From positions 19,763-40,824 of the forward strand of contig PAEO01000009.1 of assembly GCA_002703065.1 (NCBI GenBank): a stretch of 21,062 nt of DNA, written 5' to 3'. The position numbers and the translations under genes are program-made. This document shows, in pieces, positions 8,855 to 17,300 of this stretch (within the stretch, counting starts at the first letter, position 1; the number at the start of each line of letters is the position of its first letter). The notes under the pieces are model-generated. The model was not told the origin of the DNA and ran no database searches. It saw nothing but the letters and a program-made list of their open reading frames with translations. The stretch is from Flavobacteriaceae bacterium. GTDB lineage: Bacteria; Bacteroidota; Bacteroidia; Flavobacteriales; Flavobacteriaceae.

Positions 8855-10087
8855 CTATTCAAAGTTAAGATTTGAATTTATATTATCTAATTTATATTTG
8901 ATTGGCTCCATATAAGTTAGATATTTTAACCTCAATTCATCAGAAATAGGCTTTGCTTCTGGCAGCTTTTGTTTTAAAGGATCAACTTGCTTGCCATTTT
9001 TCCAAAATCTATAACAAACGTGAGGACCTGAGGTATATCCAGTCATTCCAATTTCACCAATTTTATCACCTTGTTTTACTTGTGTTCCAACTTTGAGTCC
9101 CTTTTTTCGCATATGAAGATATTGTGTTGAATAACTGCCATTATGTTTAATTTTTATGTAATAACCATTTGCTCTAGTGTATCCAGATTTTTCAACTCTT
9201 CCAGACGCCGTAGCTCTAATTGGAGTTCCCACTGGAGCAGCAAAATCAGTCCCATAGTGAGGTCTAACTCTTCCATAATAAGCAATTTTTCTTCTAAGGT
9301 TATATCTAGAAGAAATTCTACTAAATTGAACTGGAGATAACAGGAATGCTCTCCTTAAATTTTTACCATTTTCATCAAAATATTCAGTAATTCCTCGAAT
9401 AGAATCAGTTTCATATTCAACGGCATAGAAGGGTTTTCCCCTGTGCTCAAAATATGCATTATGAACTCTGTTTAATCCAATGTAAATAGAATCATCAATG
9501 AATTTTGAAGTATACAATATTTTAAAATTATCTCCCTTTTCTAATCTAAAAAAATCGATATTCCACGCATATATTTCTGAAAGTTCATTTGTAATTAAAG
9601 GGCTTAATCCTAGTTCCTGCATGGTTTCTGAAAGAGAGCTTTTTATGACACCTGAAGCTTCATACTCAACAACCTTAACTTCTTTTTGTTTTTTTTCAGC
9701 ATAGATGCTATCACCCAGAGATACAACTAAATAATCGATTGAACTTGGTTGATAAATAAAATACTCTGGCTTCCGAATCGAATCTTTTGAATATAGAATT
9801 GTGTATGGTCTTCCTACGTTAACTCTTCTTATATCAAATATTTTTTTTACTTCATTTACAATATTGAAAATTTTCGGATAGTAAAGTTCATTTTTTTCGA
9901 GAATTAGCCCAAATGAATCTCCTCTATCTATTGTGTCTTTCTTTACTTCATAGTTGTTTAATATAAAACCAAATTCCTTTATGATTTTTTCTATTTTTGG
10001 TTGAATAATTTCAGGTTCAACTTTTTTATCATTACCACATGAAACGATAAAGAGCAGGATAGAAAGCTTAAAAATTTTCTTAATCAT
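8855..10087 (-). CDS. M23 family peptidoglycan endopeptidase, lipoprotein
   Basis: A predicted zinc peptidase that cuts peptide cross-links in peptidoglycan and is anchored in the envelope. The protein has 410 residues. A lipoprotein signal ends in IVSC, with lipidated C17. A LysM-like/OapA-like region (about 48-100) and a second Csd3-like regulatory domain (about 143-235) precede a LytM/M23 domain at about 268-372. In that domain H277 and D281 (HYGTD) are zinc ligands and H325 (YLHM) and H356 are catalytic positions. The usual HxH reads H356-V-C358, so the third zinc ligand is Cys instead of His. The domain order resembles MepM/Csd3 D,D-endopeptidases. The start overlaps the end of the DUF3108 gene by 8 bases, suggesting translational coupling. 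Confidence 0.9.
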   Translation of the reverse strand: MIKKIFKLSILLFIVSCGNDKKVEPEIIQPKIEKIIKEFGFILNNYEVKKDTIDRGDSFGLILEKNELYYPKIFNIVNEVKKIFDIRRVNVGRPYTILYSKDSIRKPEYFIYQPSSIDYLVVSLGDSIYAEKKQKEVKVVEYEASGVIKSSLSETMQELGLSPLITNELSEIYAWNIDFFRLEKGDNFKILYTSKFIDDSIYIGLNRVHNAYFEHRGKPFYAVEYETDSIRGITEYFDENGKNLRRAFLLSPVQFSRISSRYNLRRKIAYYGRVRPHYGTDFAAPVGTPIRATASGRVEKSGYTRANGYYIKIKHNGSYSTQYLHMRKKGLKVGTQVKQGDKIGEIGMTGYTSGPHVCYRFWKNGKQVDPLKQKLPEAKPISDELRLKYLTYMEPIKYKLDNINSNLNFE

Positions 10088-10892
10088 TAATTACAATCTT
10101 AAATGGATTTGTTAATCCTCTAAAAGTGGTCAAATCAGCGACAATTGTTCCTATTCTCAAATTAGCTTTAACTTTAATTGGCACTCTGTTGTCATCATTT
10201 GTAACCCACAATTCAAGACCTTTGTTGCTTCTAAAAACCCTACCAGCTTCCATATAGGGATTTAACTTCATGCATTCAATTGTGCCAAATTTCGTCTTTA
10301 TATTTTCTATTCCTAAAAATTTCATTTTAAAAGGATAGTTTTCAGAGTCAAAAAAAATATTAACGTAAATATAGTCTCCAGGATTTAATTTAGAAATATC
10401 TAAATGTTTTCTTAAATAGTAAAATGTTGAAACTATATCTTGAATATTTTCACCAAGCTTAAATTCTTTTTTTTCATTTGTTAGTTTATTATATAACAAA
10501 GCTTTGTTATAGTCATAATCATAAGTAGTTTCCGTATTTTTTACATAGCCTCCTTCATAGATATTTCTTGTCGATTTTAATGGTTTTACTAAGTTCTTGT
10601 CAAAATAGGTTTCGTAAAGATCTTCTACTTTAAAAAAAAGTCTTGCCAGTCCTGTTGTTCGCCCTATTGCACTTGCTCTAAAAATTTCTTTATCACCAAG
10701 TATTTCTTCCTTCAATTCTAACGACGCGTAACTTGCATTGAAGAAGCCATAGTAAAGCTTATATTCGAAAAACTCACCAGATTTAAAGGCATTATAATTT
10801 TTAGAATACAGCGTGTCAATTATATTTTTTGAGAAAAGGCTCGTTGATGAAAAAAATAACAGGAATAATATTAAGGCTCTATAATTTTTCAA
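10080..10892 (-). CDS. DUF3108 family periplasmic protein
   Basis: A conserved envelope protein of unknown function. The protein has 270 residues. It has a signal-peptide-like N-terminus (about 1-22: a lysine, then a hydrophobic stretch rich in Leu, Phe and Ser). A soluble beta-rich domain follows with DUF3108-like features: GEFFEYKLYYGFFNASYASL near the start, GDYIYVNIFFDSENYPFKMKFLG in the middle, and a conserved end (GLELWVTNDDNRVPIKVKA). The start is a TTG at 10892, directly preceded in frame by TAA. No ATG lies close enough to keep the signal peptide. It follows uvrC by 21 bases and overlaps the M23 peptidase gene by 8 bases. That coupling suggests, but does not show, a role with the peptidase in the cell wall. 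Confidence 0.82.
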   Translation of the reverse strand: MKNYRALILFLLFFSSTSLFSKNIIDTLYSKNYNAFKSGEFFEYKLYYGFFNASYASLELKEEILGDKEIFRASAIGRTTGLARLFFKVEDLYETYFDKNLVKPLKSTRNIYEGGYVKNTETTYDYDYNKALLYNKLTNEKKEFKLGENIQDIVSTFYYLRKHLDISKLNPGDYIYVNIFFDSENYPFKMKFLGIENIKTKFGTIECMKLNPYMEAGRVFRSNKGLELWVTNDDNRVPIKVKANLRIGTIVADLTTFRGLTNPFKIVIND

Positions 10893-10913
10893 TTATGTAA
10901 AATTAAGAAACTA

Positions 10914-12704
10914 CTAGTTTCTCTTCAAAAACTTTAATATTAATTTAGCTTTATCTTTTCCAATTTCATCAATTAATTCCTGTGTTTCTGCATTTTGAAT
11001 TCTTTCAAAAGATTTAAAACGTTTCATTAGTTTATCTTTTGAAATGGATCCAATTCCTTTTATGTTATCAAGTTGTGATTCTAAGGAAAATTTTGATCTT
11101 CGATCTCTATGAAATCCTAGACCAAATCTGTGAGCTTCATTTCTTATCTGCTGAATAATTTTTAAAGTTTCTGACTTTTTATTTAAATATAGTGGAATAG
11201 GATCTTGTGGATAATAAAGCTCTTCTAATCTTTTGGCAATTCCTAAAATAGGTATCTTATTAAATAGATATAGCTCTTTTAGGCTTTTTACTGCTGAGCT
11301 AAGTTGACCTTTTCCTCCGTCAATTATTATGAGATCTGGCATATCTTGATTTTCATCTAATAACCTTTTGTATCTTCTGTACACAACTTCTTCCATTGAT
11401 CCAAAATCATTTTGTCCTTCAACAGTTTTTATATTGAATTTTCTATACATTTTTTTTGTTGGCTTACCATTTTTAAAAACAACGCAAGAAGCAACATTAT
11501 TAGTCCCCTGTATATTTGAAATATCAAAGCATTCTATATGTCTAGGCTCACGCTTTAATTTTAAATCAATCATCATCTGTTCCATAATTCTATTGTTGTG
11601 TCTTTCTGGATCTACCAATTGTATTTGTTTATTCCTTTCAATTCTAAATGTTTTAGCATTTTTAATTGAGAGGTCTAATAACTTTTTATTGTCACCTGAT
11701 CTTGGTACTAAACATTTGAGATTAGTTTGACTAGTTAAATTGAATTGACATATGATTGTTTTTGATCTCGAGCTATATTTTTCTCTTAAATTAATAATGA
11801 GATGACTTAAGATTTCTTCATCAGTTTCATCCAAACGCTTTTTTATTTCTTGATTATGAAATCTTATAACTCTGCCGTGTGATATTTGAAGATAATTTAT
11901 AAAAGCAGATTCTGAGTCAGAAACTATGCTAAAAACATCAATATTATTTAGTTTAGAGCTTACTACAGTTGATTTATGTTGATAATTGTCTAGTAGATCA
12001 ATTTTATCTTTAATTTTTTGTGCCTCCTCATACATTTCTTTATTTGAAAATTCAATCATTTTCTTCTTAAATTCCTTTTTAGATTTAGAAATATTCCCCT
12101 TAAGAATTTCTTTGATTTCAGAAATACCCTTATCATAGTCTTTTTTAGTTTGTTTAAGCTCACAGCCTCCTAAACAGTTTCCTAAATGATACTCCAGGCA
12201 TACTTTGTATTTTTTTTCAGTAATATTTTTTTCAGATAAATTATAACTACAATTTCTTAGAGGGTATAGTTTTTTAATAATACCCATTATTGTATTTATG
12301 GTTTTAAAACTTGTAAAAGGTCCAAAGTATTGAGAACCATCTTTAACTAACTTTCTTGTGACAAAAACTCTAGGAAATGGTTCGTTTTTAATACATATCC
12401 ACGGGTAGGTTTTATCATCTCTAAGCAGAATATTATATTTTGGTTGGTTTTTCTTAATTAAAGAGTTTTCCAACAATAGCGCATCAGATTCTGAAGGAAC
12501 AACTACGTGTTCTATCTTATGAATATTTTTTACAAGATTAACTGTCTTTCTAGATTTAATATTTTTTTGAAAATATGAGGATACTCTTTTCTTAAGATTT
12601 TTAGCTTTTCCTACGTAGATAATTGTCTGATCTTTATTTATGAACTGATATACACCAGGTTTTTTGGGGATAGTTTTTAAAATAATTTCCTTTGAAATAG
12701 ACAC
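10914..12704 (-). CDS. uvrC: UvrABC excinuclease subunit C
   Basis: The dual-incision nuclease of nucleotide excision repair, recruited by UvrB to damaged DNA. The protein has 596 residues, normal length. A GIY-YIG domain (about 12-92, with Y19, Y30, R40 and E79) makes the 3' cut. Four cysteines, C152, C169, C177 and C181, match the reported iron-sulfur cluster site. A UVR motif for UvrB binding lies around 210-243. The RNase H-like domain for the 5' cut has D394, D433, D462 (IIIDGGKGQL) and H525 (EAHRFGLGFHR). A C-terminal helix-hairpin-helix contains IKGIGSISKDKL. The start is a GTG at 12704, directly preceded by in-frame TAA, which rules out an upstream start. It is the first gene of a four-gene minus-strand run. 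Confidence 0.97.
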   Translation of the reverse strand: MSISKEIILKTIPKKPGVYQFINKDQTIIYVGKAKNLKKRVSSYFQKNIKSRKTVNLVKNIHKIEHVVVPSESDALLLENSLIKKNQPKYNILLRDDKTYPWICIKNEPFPRVFVTRKLVKDGSQYFGPFTSFKTINTIMGIIKKLYPLRNCSYNLSEKNITEKKYKVCLEYHLGNCLGGCELKQTKKDYDKGISEIKEILKGNISKSKKEFKKKMIEFSNKEMYEEAQKIKDKIDLLDNYQHKSTVVSSKLNNIDVFSIVSDSESAFINYLQISHGRVIRFHNQEIKKRLDETDEEILSHLIINLREKYSSRSKTIICQFNLTSQTNLKCLVPRSGDNKKLLDLSIKNAKTFRIERNKQIQLVDPERHNNRIMEQMMIDLKLKREPRHIECFDISNIQGTNNVASCVVFKNGKPTKKMYRKFNIKTVEGQNDFGSMEEVVYRRYKRLLDENQDMPDLIIIDGGKGQLSSAVKSLKELYLFNKIPILGIAKRLEELYYPQDPIPLYLNKKSETLKIIQQIRNEAHRFGLGFHRDRRSKFSLESQLDNIKGIGSISKDKLMKRFKSFERIQNAETQELIDEIGKDKAKLILKFLKRN

Positions 12705-12734
12705 TTAACTAAAATAATTATTTATTTGCATTAT

Positions 12735-13313
12735 ATGCTTAGCAAAATCGAAGCCAGAGAAAAGTATAGAAATCTGAGAAAACAATTACCAGAATCAGAA
12801 TTACTTGACATGAGTTTGGAAATTGCAAATAACCTTTTGAAGTTTAATATATGGGAATTAAAGACTTTTCATCTTTTTATGACTATAGATGAAAATAAAG
12901 AGGTGGATACGAAACCAATTTTCGACTTATTAATAGGCAAGGGGAAAGAAATTATTATCCCTAAAATAAACATAAACAGTAATACTTTAGATTCTTTTAT
13001 TTTTGATCAAAAAACTGTATTTGAAATTAGTAATCTTAGAATACCAGAACCAAAAAATGGAATAGTATTTAATGGTAAAATTGATGTAGTAATTCTGCCT
13101 CTTCTTGTTTATGACTTAGATGGCAATAGGATTGGATATGGAAAAGGTTTTTATGATAACTTTATTAGCAATCTAAAATCAGAACCATTAAAAATTGGTG
13201 TTTCATATTTTTCACCTGAGAAAAGTTTAGAATGTAATAATCACGATATCAATCTAGATTACTGCATTACGCCAAATAAAATCTTTAGTTTTTCAGAAAA
13301 ATCTTATTATTAA
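12735..13313 (+). CDS. 5-formyltetrahydrofolate cyclo-ligase
   Basis: ATP-dependent conversion of 5-formyl-THF (folinate) to 5,10-methenyl-THF, returning a storage or inhibitory folate to the one-carbon pool. The protein has 192 residues, the usual length (YgfA/MTHFS family). The N-terminus MLSKIEAREKYRNLRK is typical. ENKEVDTKPI and NLRIPEP belong to the substrate site, and DGNRIGYGKGFYDNF is the ATP/phosphate-binding signature. I chose the ATG at 12735 over a TTG at 12726, since only the later start matches the family N-terminus. The gene is divergent from uvrC across 30 bases, and its last 29 bases overlap the end of lspA on the other strand. Confidence 0.93.
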   Translation: MLSKIEAREKYRNLRKQLPESELLDMSLEIANNLLKFNIWELKTFHLFMTIDENKEVDTKPIFDLLIGKGKEIIIPKININSNTLDSFIFDQKTVFEISNLRIPEPKNGIVFNGKIDVVILPLLVYDLDGNRIGYGKGFYDNFISNLKSEPLKIGVSYFSPEKSLECNNHDINLDYCITPNKIFSFSEKSYY

Positions 13314-13929
13314 AGATAATCATCAGGAAAATTCCTATTGAAATTGATGAATCGGCAATATTAAAAACAGGTTCGAAGAAAGTAAACTCATTACCACCGA
13401 TTGATGGGATCCAATCAGGCCAAGTCAATGTAAAAAGAGGGAACTGGAACATATCAACAACATTCCCAAAAAATAAACTTTCGTATCCATTTCCAGGTGA
13501 AAAAGTTGCAACCTCAAAATAGCTTTCGGTAAATAAGTATCCATAAAACACTGAATCAATTACGTTTCCAATTGCACCTGCAAGAATCAATGCTAAAGAA
13601 ATTTTTAATATAGAATTTGCTCCTTCTTTAATTGATTTCCTAAGCCAATAAAAGATGAATCCAATTGCAATAATTCTAAATAAAGTTAAGAACAGTTTTG
13701 CAAATTTATCATCAATAAAAGGTATAAAATCATTGAGTTTTGCTCCCCATGCCATTCCTCTATTTTCAATAAAAAGTAATCTGAACCATCCATAATCTAT
13801 AATTGCAGGATCACCATAAAATGTTAATGAATAGTTGAGTTTTATATAAACTTTAAGAACTTGATCAACTAGGATTAAGCCAAAAACTATTAAAAAGTAT
13901 TTTGAAAGATTTAACTTTTTAATTTTCAT
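13285..13929 (-). CDS. lspA: Lipoprotein signal peptidase (signal peptidase II)
   Basis: An inner-membrane aspartyl protease that removes signal peptides from diacylated prolipoproteins, such as the M23 lipoprotein in this window. The protein has 214 residues, against about 165 in E. coli. Membrane segments lie at about 10-28, 80-97, 109-127 and 190-207. Conserved boxes are VDQVLK at 21-26, ENRGMAWG at 55-62, GNVID with catalytic D125, VVDMF with catalytic D159, and FNIADSSISIG at 189-199. The two aspartates are 34 residues apart, against 19 in E. coli, so an extracytoplasmic loop is enlarged. A further loop around 165-185 is also longer. It follows the DksA-like gene by 38 bases and overlaps the cyclo-ligase gene tail to tail by 29 bases. 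Confidence 0.94.
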   Translation of the reverse strand: MKIKKLNLSKYFLIVFGLILVDQVLKVYIKLNYSLTFYGDPAIIDYGWFRLLFIENRGMAWGAKLNDFIPFIDDKFAKLFLTLFRIIAIGFIFYWLRKSIKEGANSILKISLALILAGAIGNVIDSVFYGYLFTESYFEVATFSPGNGYESLFFGNVVDMFQFPLFTLTWPDWIPSIGGNEFTFFEPVFNIADSSISIGIFLMIIFNNKIFLKN

Positions 13930-13967
13930 TTATGTTTTCTAAATAAATAAAACTTTTTTGATAAAAA

Positions 13968-14354
13968 TCAAGACATTTTATTTTTGGCCTCTATACTCAA
14001 GGTTGCATGAGGAACCAATTCAAGTCTTTCTTTTGAAATCAACTTTCCAGTAACTCTGCATATACCGTATGTTTTGTTTTCAATTCTTATCAATGCATTT
14101 TTAAGATCTCTTATAAACTTTTCCTGTCTTATTGCTAACTGTGTGTTTGCTTCTTTTGACATAGTTTGAGATCCTTCTTCAAATGCCTTGAAAGTGGGAG
14201 CTGTATCTTCAGTTCCGTTATTACCGTCATTCATGTAAGCACTTCTAATCAATTCTAGATCTCTTTGTGCTTTTGAAATTTTTTCCTCAATTAATATTCT
14301 AAAAGACTCTAAATCCTTATCAGAATACCTTACTACTAAATCTTCTTTTTCCAT
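13968..14354 (-). CDS. DksA/TraR-type RNA polymerase-binding protein lacking zinc cysteines
   Basis: A predicted transcription regulator acting through the RNA polymerase secondary channel. The protein has 128 residues. A long coiled coil (about 12-95) has its tip around NGTEDTAP (46-53), followed by the C-terminal globular segment YGICRVTGKLISKERLELVP, with the final helix at 115-125. The canonical four-cysteine zinc site reads C99-x-x-T102 and S120-x-x-A123, so only one Cys remains. Of the E. coli DxxDxA tip motif only D50 and A52 are visible. I chose the ATG at 14354. A TTG two codons earlier overlaps the ileS stop. Two bases separate it from ileS and 38 from lspA, indicating one transcript. 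Its role in ppGpp responses is inferred from the family. Confidence 0.9.
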   Translation of the reverse strand: MEKEDLVVRYSDKDLESFRILIEEKISKAQRDLELIRSAYMNDGNNGTEDTAPTFKAFEEGSQTMSKEANTQLAIRQEKFIRDLKNALIRIENKTYGICRVTGKLISKERLELVPHATLSIEAKNKMS

Positions 14355-14356
14355 TT

Positions 14357-17300
14357 TCAATTAGTTTTATAAATTCTAGCTTTTATGCTAATGTTTTCAA
14401 ATTCAATAATCGATTTTGATTCAAGATTTTGCTTAAAAATCAAATCTACAGCTAGAGTCTCATTTTTTACATAATCAAGATTTTCAAAAATAGCTTTTTC
14501 AACTAAATTATTGGTTTCTAGTTCAATAATTATTTTATCACTAACATTATATTTTAAATCCTTTCTTAAGTTTTGAATTCTATTCACTATTTCTCTGCAC
14601 ATTCCTTCATTTTTTAATGATTCATCAATAGTTGTATCTAAAGCAATAGTTTTTCCATTTTCAGAGGCAACCAACCAGCCTTCAATATCTTCAAAATAAA
14701 TTTCAACATCCTCGGGTGTTAATGTAAATTCTTTATCTCCATGAACAATTGTTACATTTATTGAATTATATAACTTTTCAATTTGTTCATTATTTAAATT
14801 ATTAATTAGCCCAACAACAGTTTTCATTATTTTACCGTATTTCGGGCCTAATAATTTAAAGTTTGCTTTAGCTTTTTTAACTAATATCTCAGAGGAATCA
14901 GTAATTAATTCAATGGTTTTAACATTGATTTCTGATTTTATGAATTCTGAAATTTCTTCAAGAACCTTTTTTTCTTCAATGTTTTTAAAAGGAACTAATA
15001 TTTTAGGTAAGGGTTGACGAACCTTAATTTTTTCTTTCTTTCTTAGAGATAGGGCTAATGAACATATATCTTGAGATAATCTGATTTTATTTTCTAATTC
15101 AATATCTATAAGTTCCTTAGAATATATTGGAAAGTCAACCAAATGAACAGAACCAATCTCACTATTAAGATCTTGAAACAAATTGTCCATATAAAAAGGA
15201 CTTATTGGAGATGAAATTATTGAAATTTTACTCAAACATTCATGTAAGGTTTGATATGCTGAAAGCTTATCTTCATTATATTCTCCCTTCCAAAATCTTC
15301 TTCTTGAAAGCCTAATATACCAGTTACTTAAGTTGTCTTGAACGAAAGTTGAAATTAACCGAGCAGCTTTAGTGGGCTCATAGTTTTCATATGAGCTTTC
15401 TACCTCTGCAATTAAAGAGTTAAGCTCAGAAAGTATCCACCTATCCAGTTCGTATCTATTTAAATAAGGAATTGATTTCTCACTTCCGTTAAATCCATCA
15501 ATATTTGCATACAAGCTAAAAAAGGAATAAATGTTATGAATGGTACCAAAAAACTTCCTTTTTACCTCCTCAATTCCACTGATGTCAAATTTTAAATTAT
15601 CCCATGGATTAGAATTTGAAATCATATACCACCTTGTGGCATCAGGTCCAAAATTATCTAATGTCTCAAATGGATCAACCGCATTTCCTAATCTCTTAGA
15701 CATTTTTTGACCATTCTTGTCTAAGACAAGTCCATTTGAAACAACATTTTTATATGCATTAGTGTTGAAAATCAGAGAACCAATTACGTGAAGTGTATAA
15801 AACCATCCACGTGTTTGATCTACACCTTCAGCTATATAATCAGCTGGAAAATATTTTCTAGAATCAATAAACTCTTTATTTTCAAAAGGATAATGCCATT
15901 GAGCATATGGCATTGCACCTGAATCAAACCAAACATCGATCAAATCACTCTCTCTAATCATTTTTTCACCCTTTGAAGAACATAATATTACGGAATCTAC
16001 TATGTGTTTATGTAAGTCTATTTTCTCATAGTTTTCATCACTCATATCTTCAAGTTTAAATCCAATAAATGGATTTACAGACATGAATCCTTTTTCAATT
16101 GACTGTTCAATTTCATAAATTAAATCCTTAACGGATCCAATAATTTTTTGTTCACTGCCATTTTCGGTATTCCATATAGGAAGAGGAATACCCCAAAACC
16201 TTGATCTTGACAAATTCCAATCATTTGCATTTTGTAGCCAATTACCAAATCTGCCCTCACCTGTTGCCCTAGGTTTCCAATTAATCTTCGAATTATTATT
16301 AATTAAAGATTCTCTCTTTTCTGTCACTTTCACAAACCATGAATTAAGCGGATAATATAGAATTGGTTTGTCAGTTCTCCAGCAGTTGGGATAACTGTGG
16401 GTATATTTTTCAACTCTAAACGCTTTATTTTGTTCTTTAAGCTTAATAGCAATTTCAACATCAACTGATTTTTCAGGAACATCCTCATTAGAATAGTATT
16501 CATTTTTTACATATTTACCACCTATTTCATCTAGACTATCAACAAATTTTCCTTGAAAATCGACAAGAGGTACTAATTCTTTATTCTTATTGTAAATGAG
16601 CATTGGAGGAACTTCTGGGACAGCATTTTTTGCTGCTATTGCATCGTCAGCACCAAAAGTAGGAGCAGTGTGAACCACACCAGTCCCATCTTCAGTAGTC
16701 ACGAAATCACCAGAAATTACTCTAAATGCATTTTCTGGAGTTATTGCAGGCTTGGGGGCATTTTCCCATAATTGATGATAATTGACTCCAACTAGTTCAT
16801 CTCCAATAATATTTTCACACACTAAGTATGGTATATTTTTTATTGAGTCAAAATTAAGATCATCCTCATCTTCCACCTCAACAAAATTTACTTTAAAAAC
16901 TTTATGAATTAAATCTTTTGCAAGAATTACATTAATGGATTTGTAAGTATAAAGATTAAAGGTTTTTATTAGAACATAATTAATTTTTTTACCAACTGTT
17001 AAAGCAGTATTAGATGGTAATGTCCACGGTGTAGTTGTCCAAGCTAAAATGTGAATCTGAGAATACTTTTTAAGTTTTTCAGGGAGTGTTTCTTTAACAC
17101 ATTCAAATTGTGCAGTGACTGTTGTATCTGTTACGTCTTGGTATGTTCCAGGCTGGTTAAGTTCGTGAGAGCTCAAACCGGTACCTGCTTTTGGTGAATA
17201 TGGTTGTATGCTATAACCCTTATATATTAAGCCATCATCATAGAGCTTTTTTAGAAGCCACCAAACAGTTTCGATATACTTTGACTTATAGGTAATGTAA

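Noticed and set aside
11368..11730. Plus-strand ORF of 120 codons inside uvrC
   Set aside because: It is a shadow of the highly conserved UvrC endonuclease domain. The hydrophobic look comes from reading AT-rich codons in reverse.
13957..13972. Small hairpin TTGAT/ATCAA at the end of the DksA-like gene as a terminator
   Set aside because: The stem has only 5 bp and is followed by A, not U, in the direction of transcription; lspA then starts within 40 bases.
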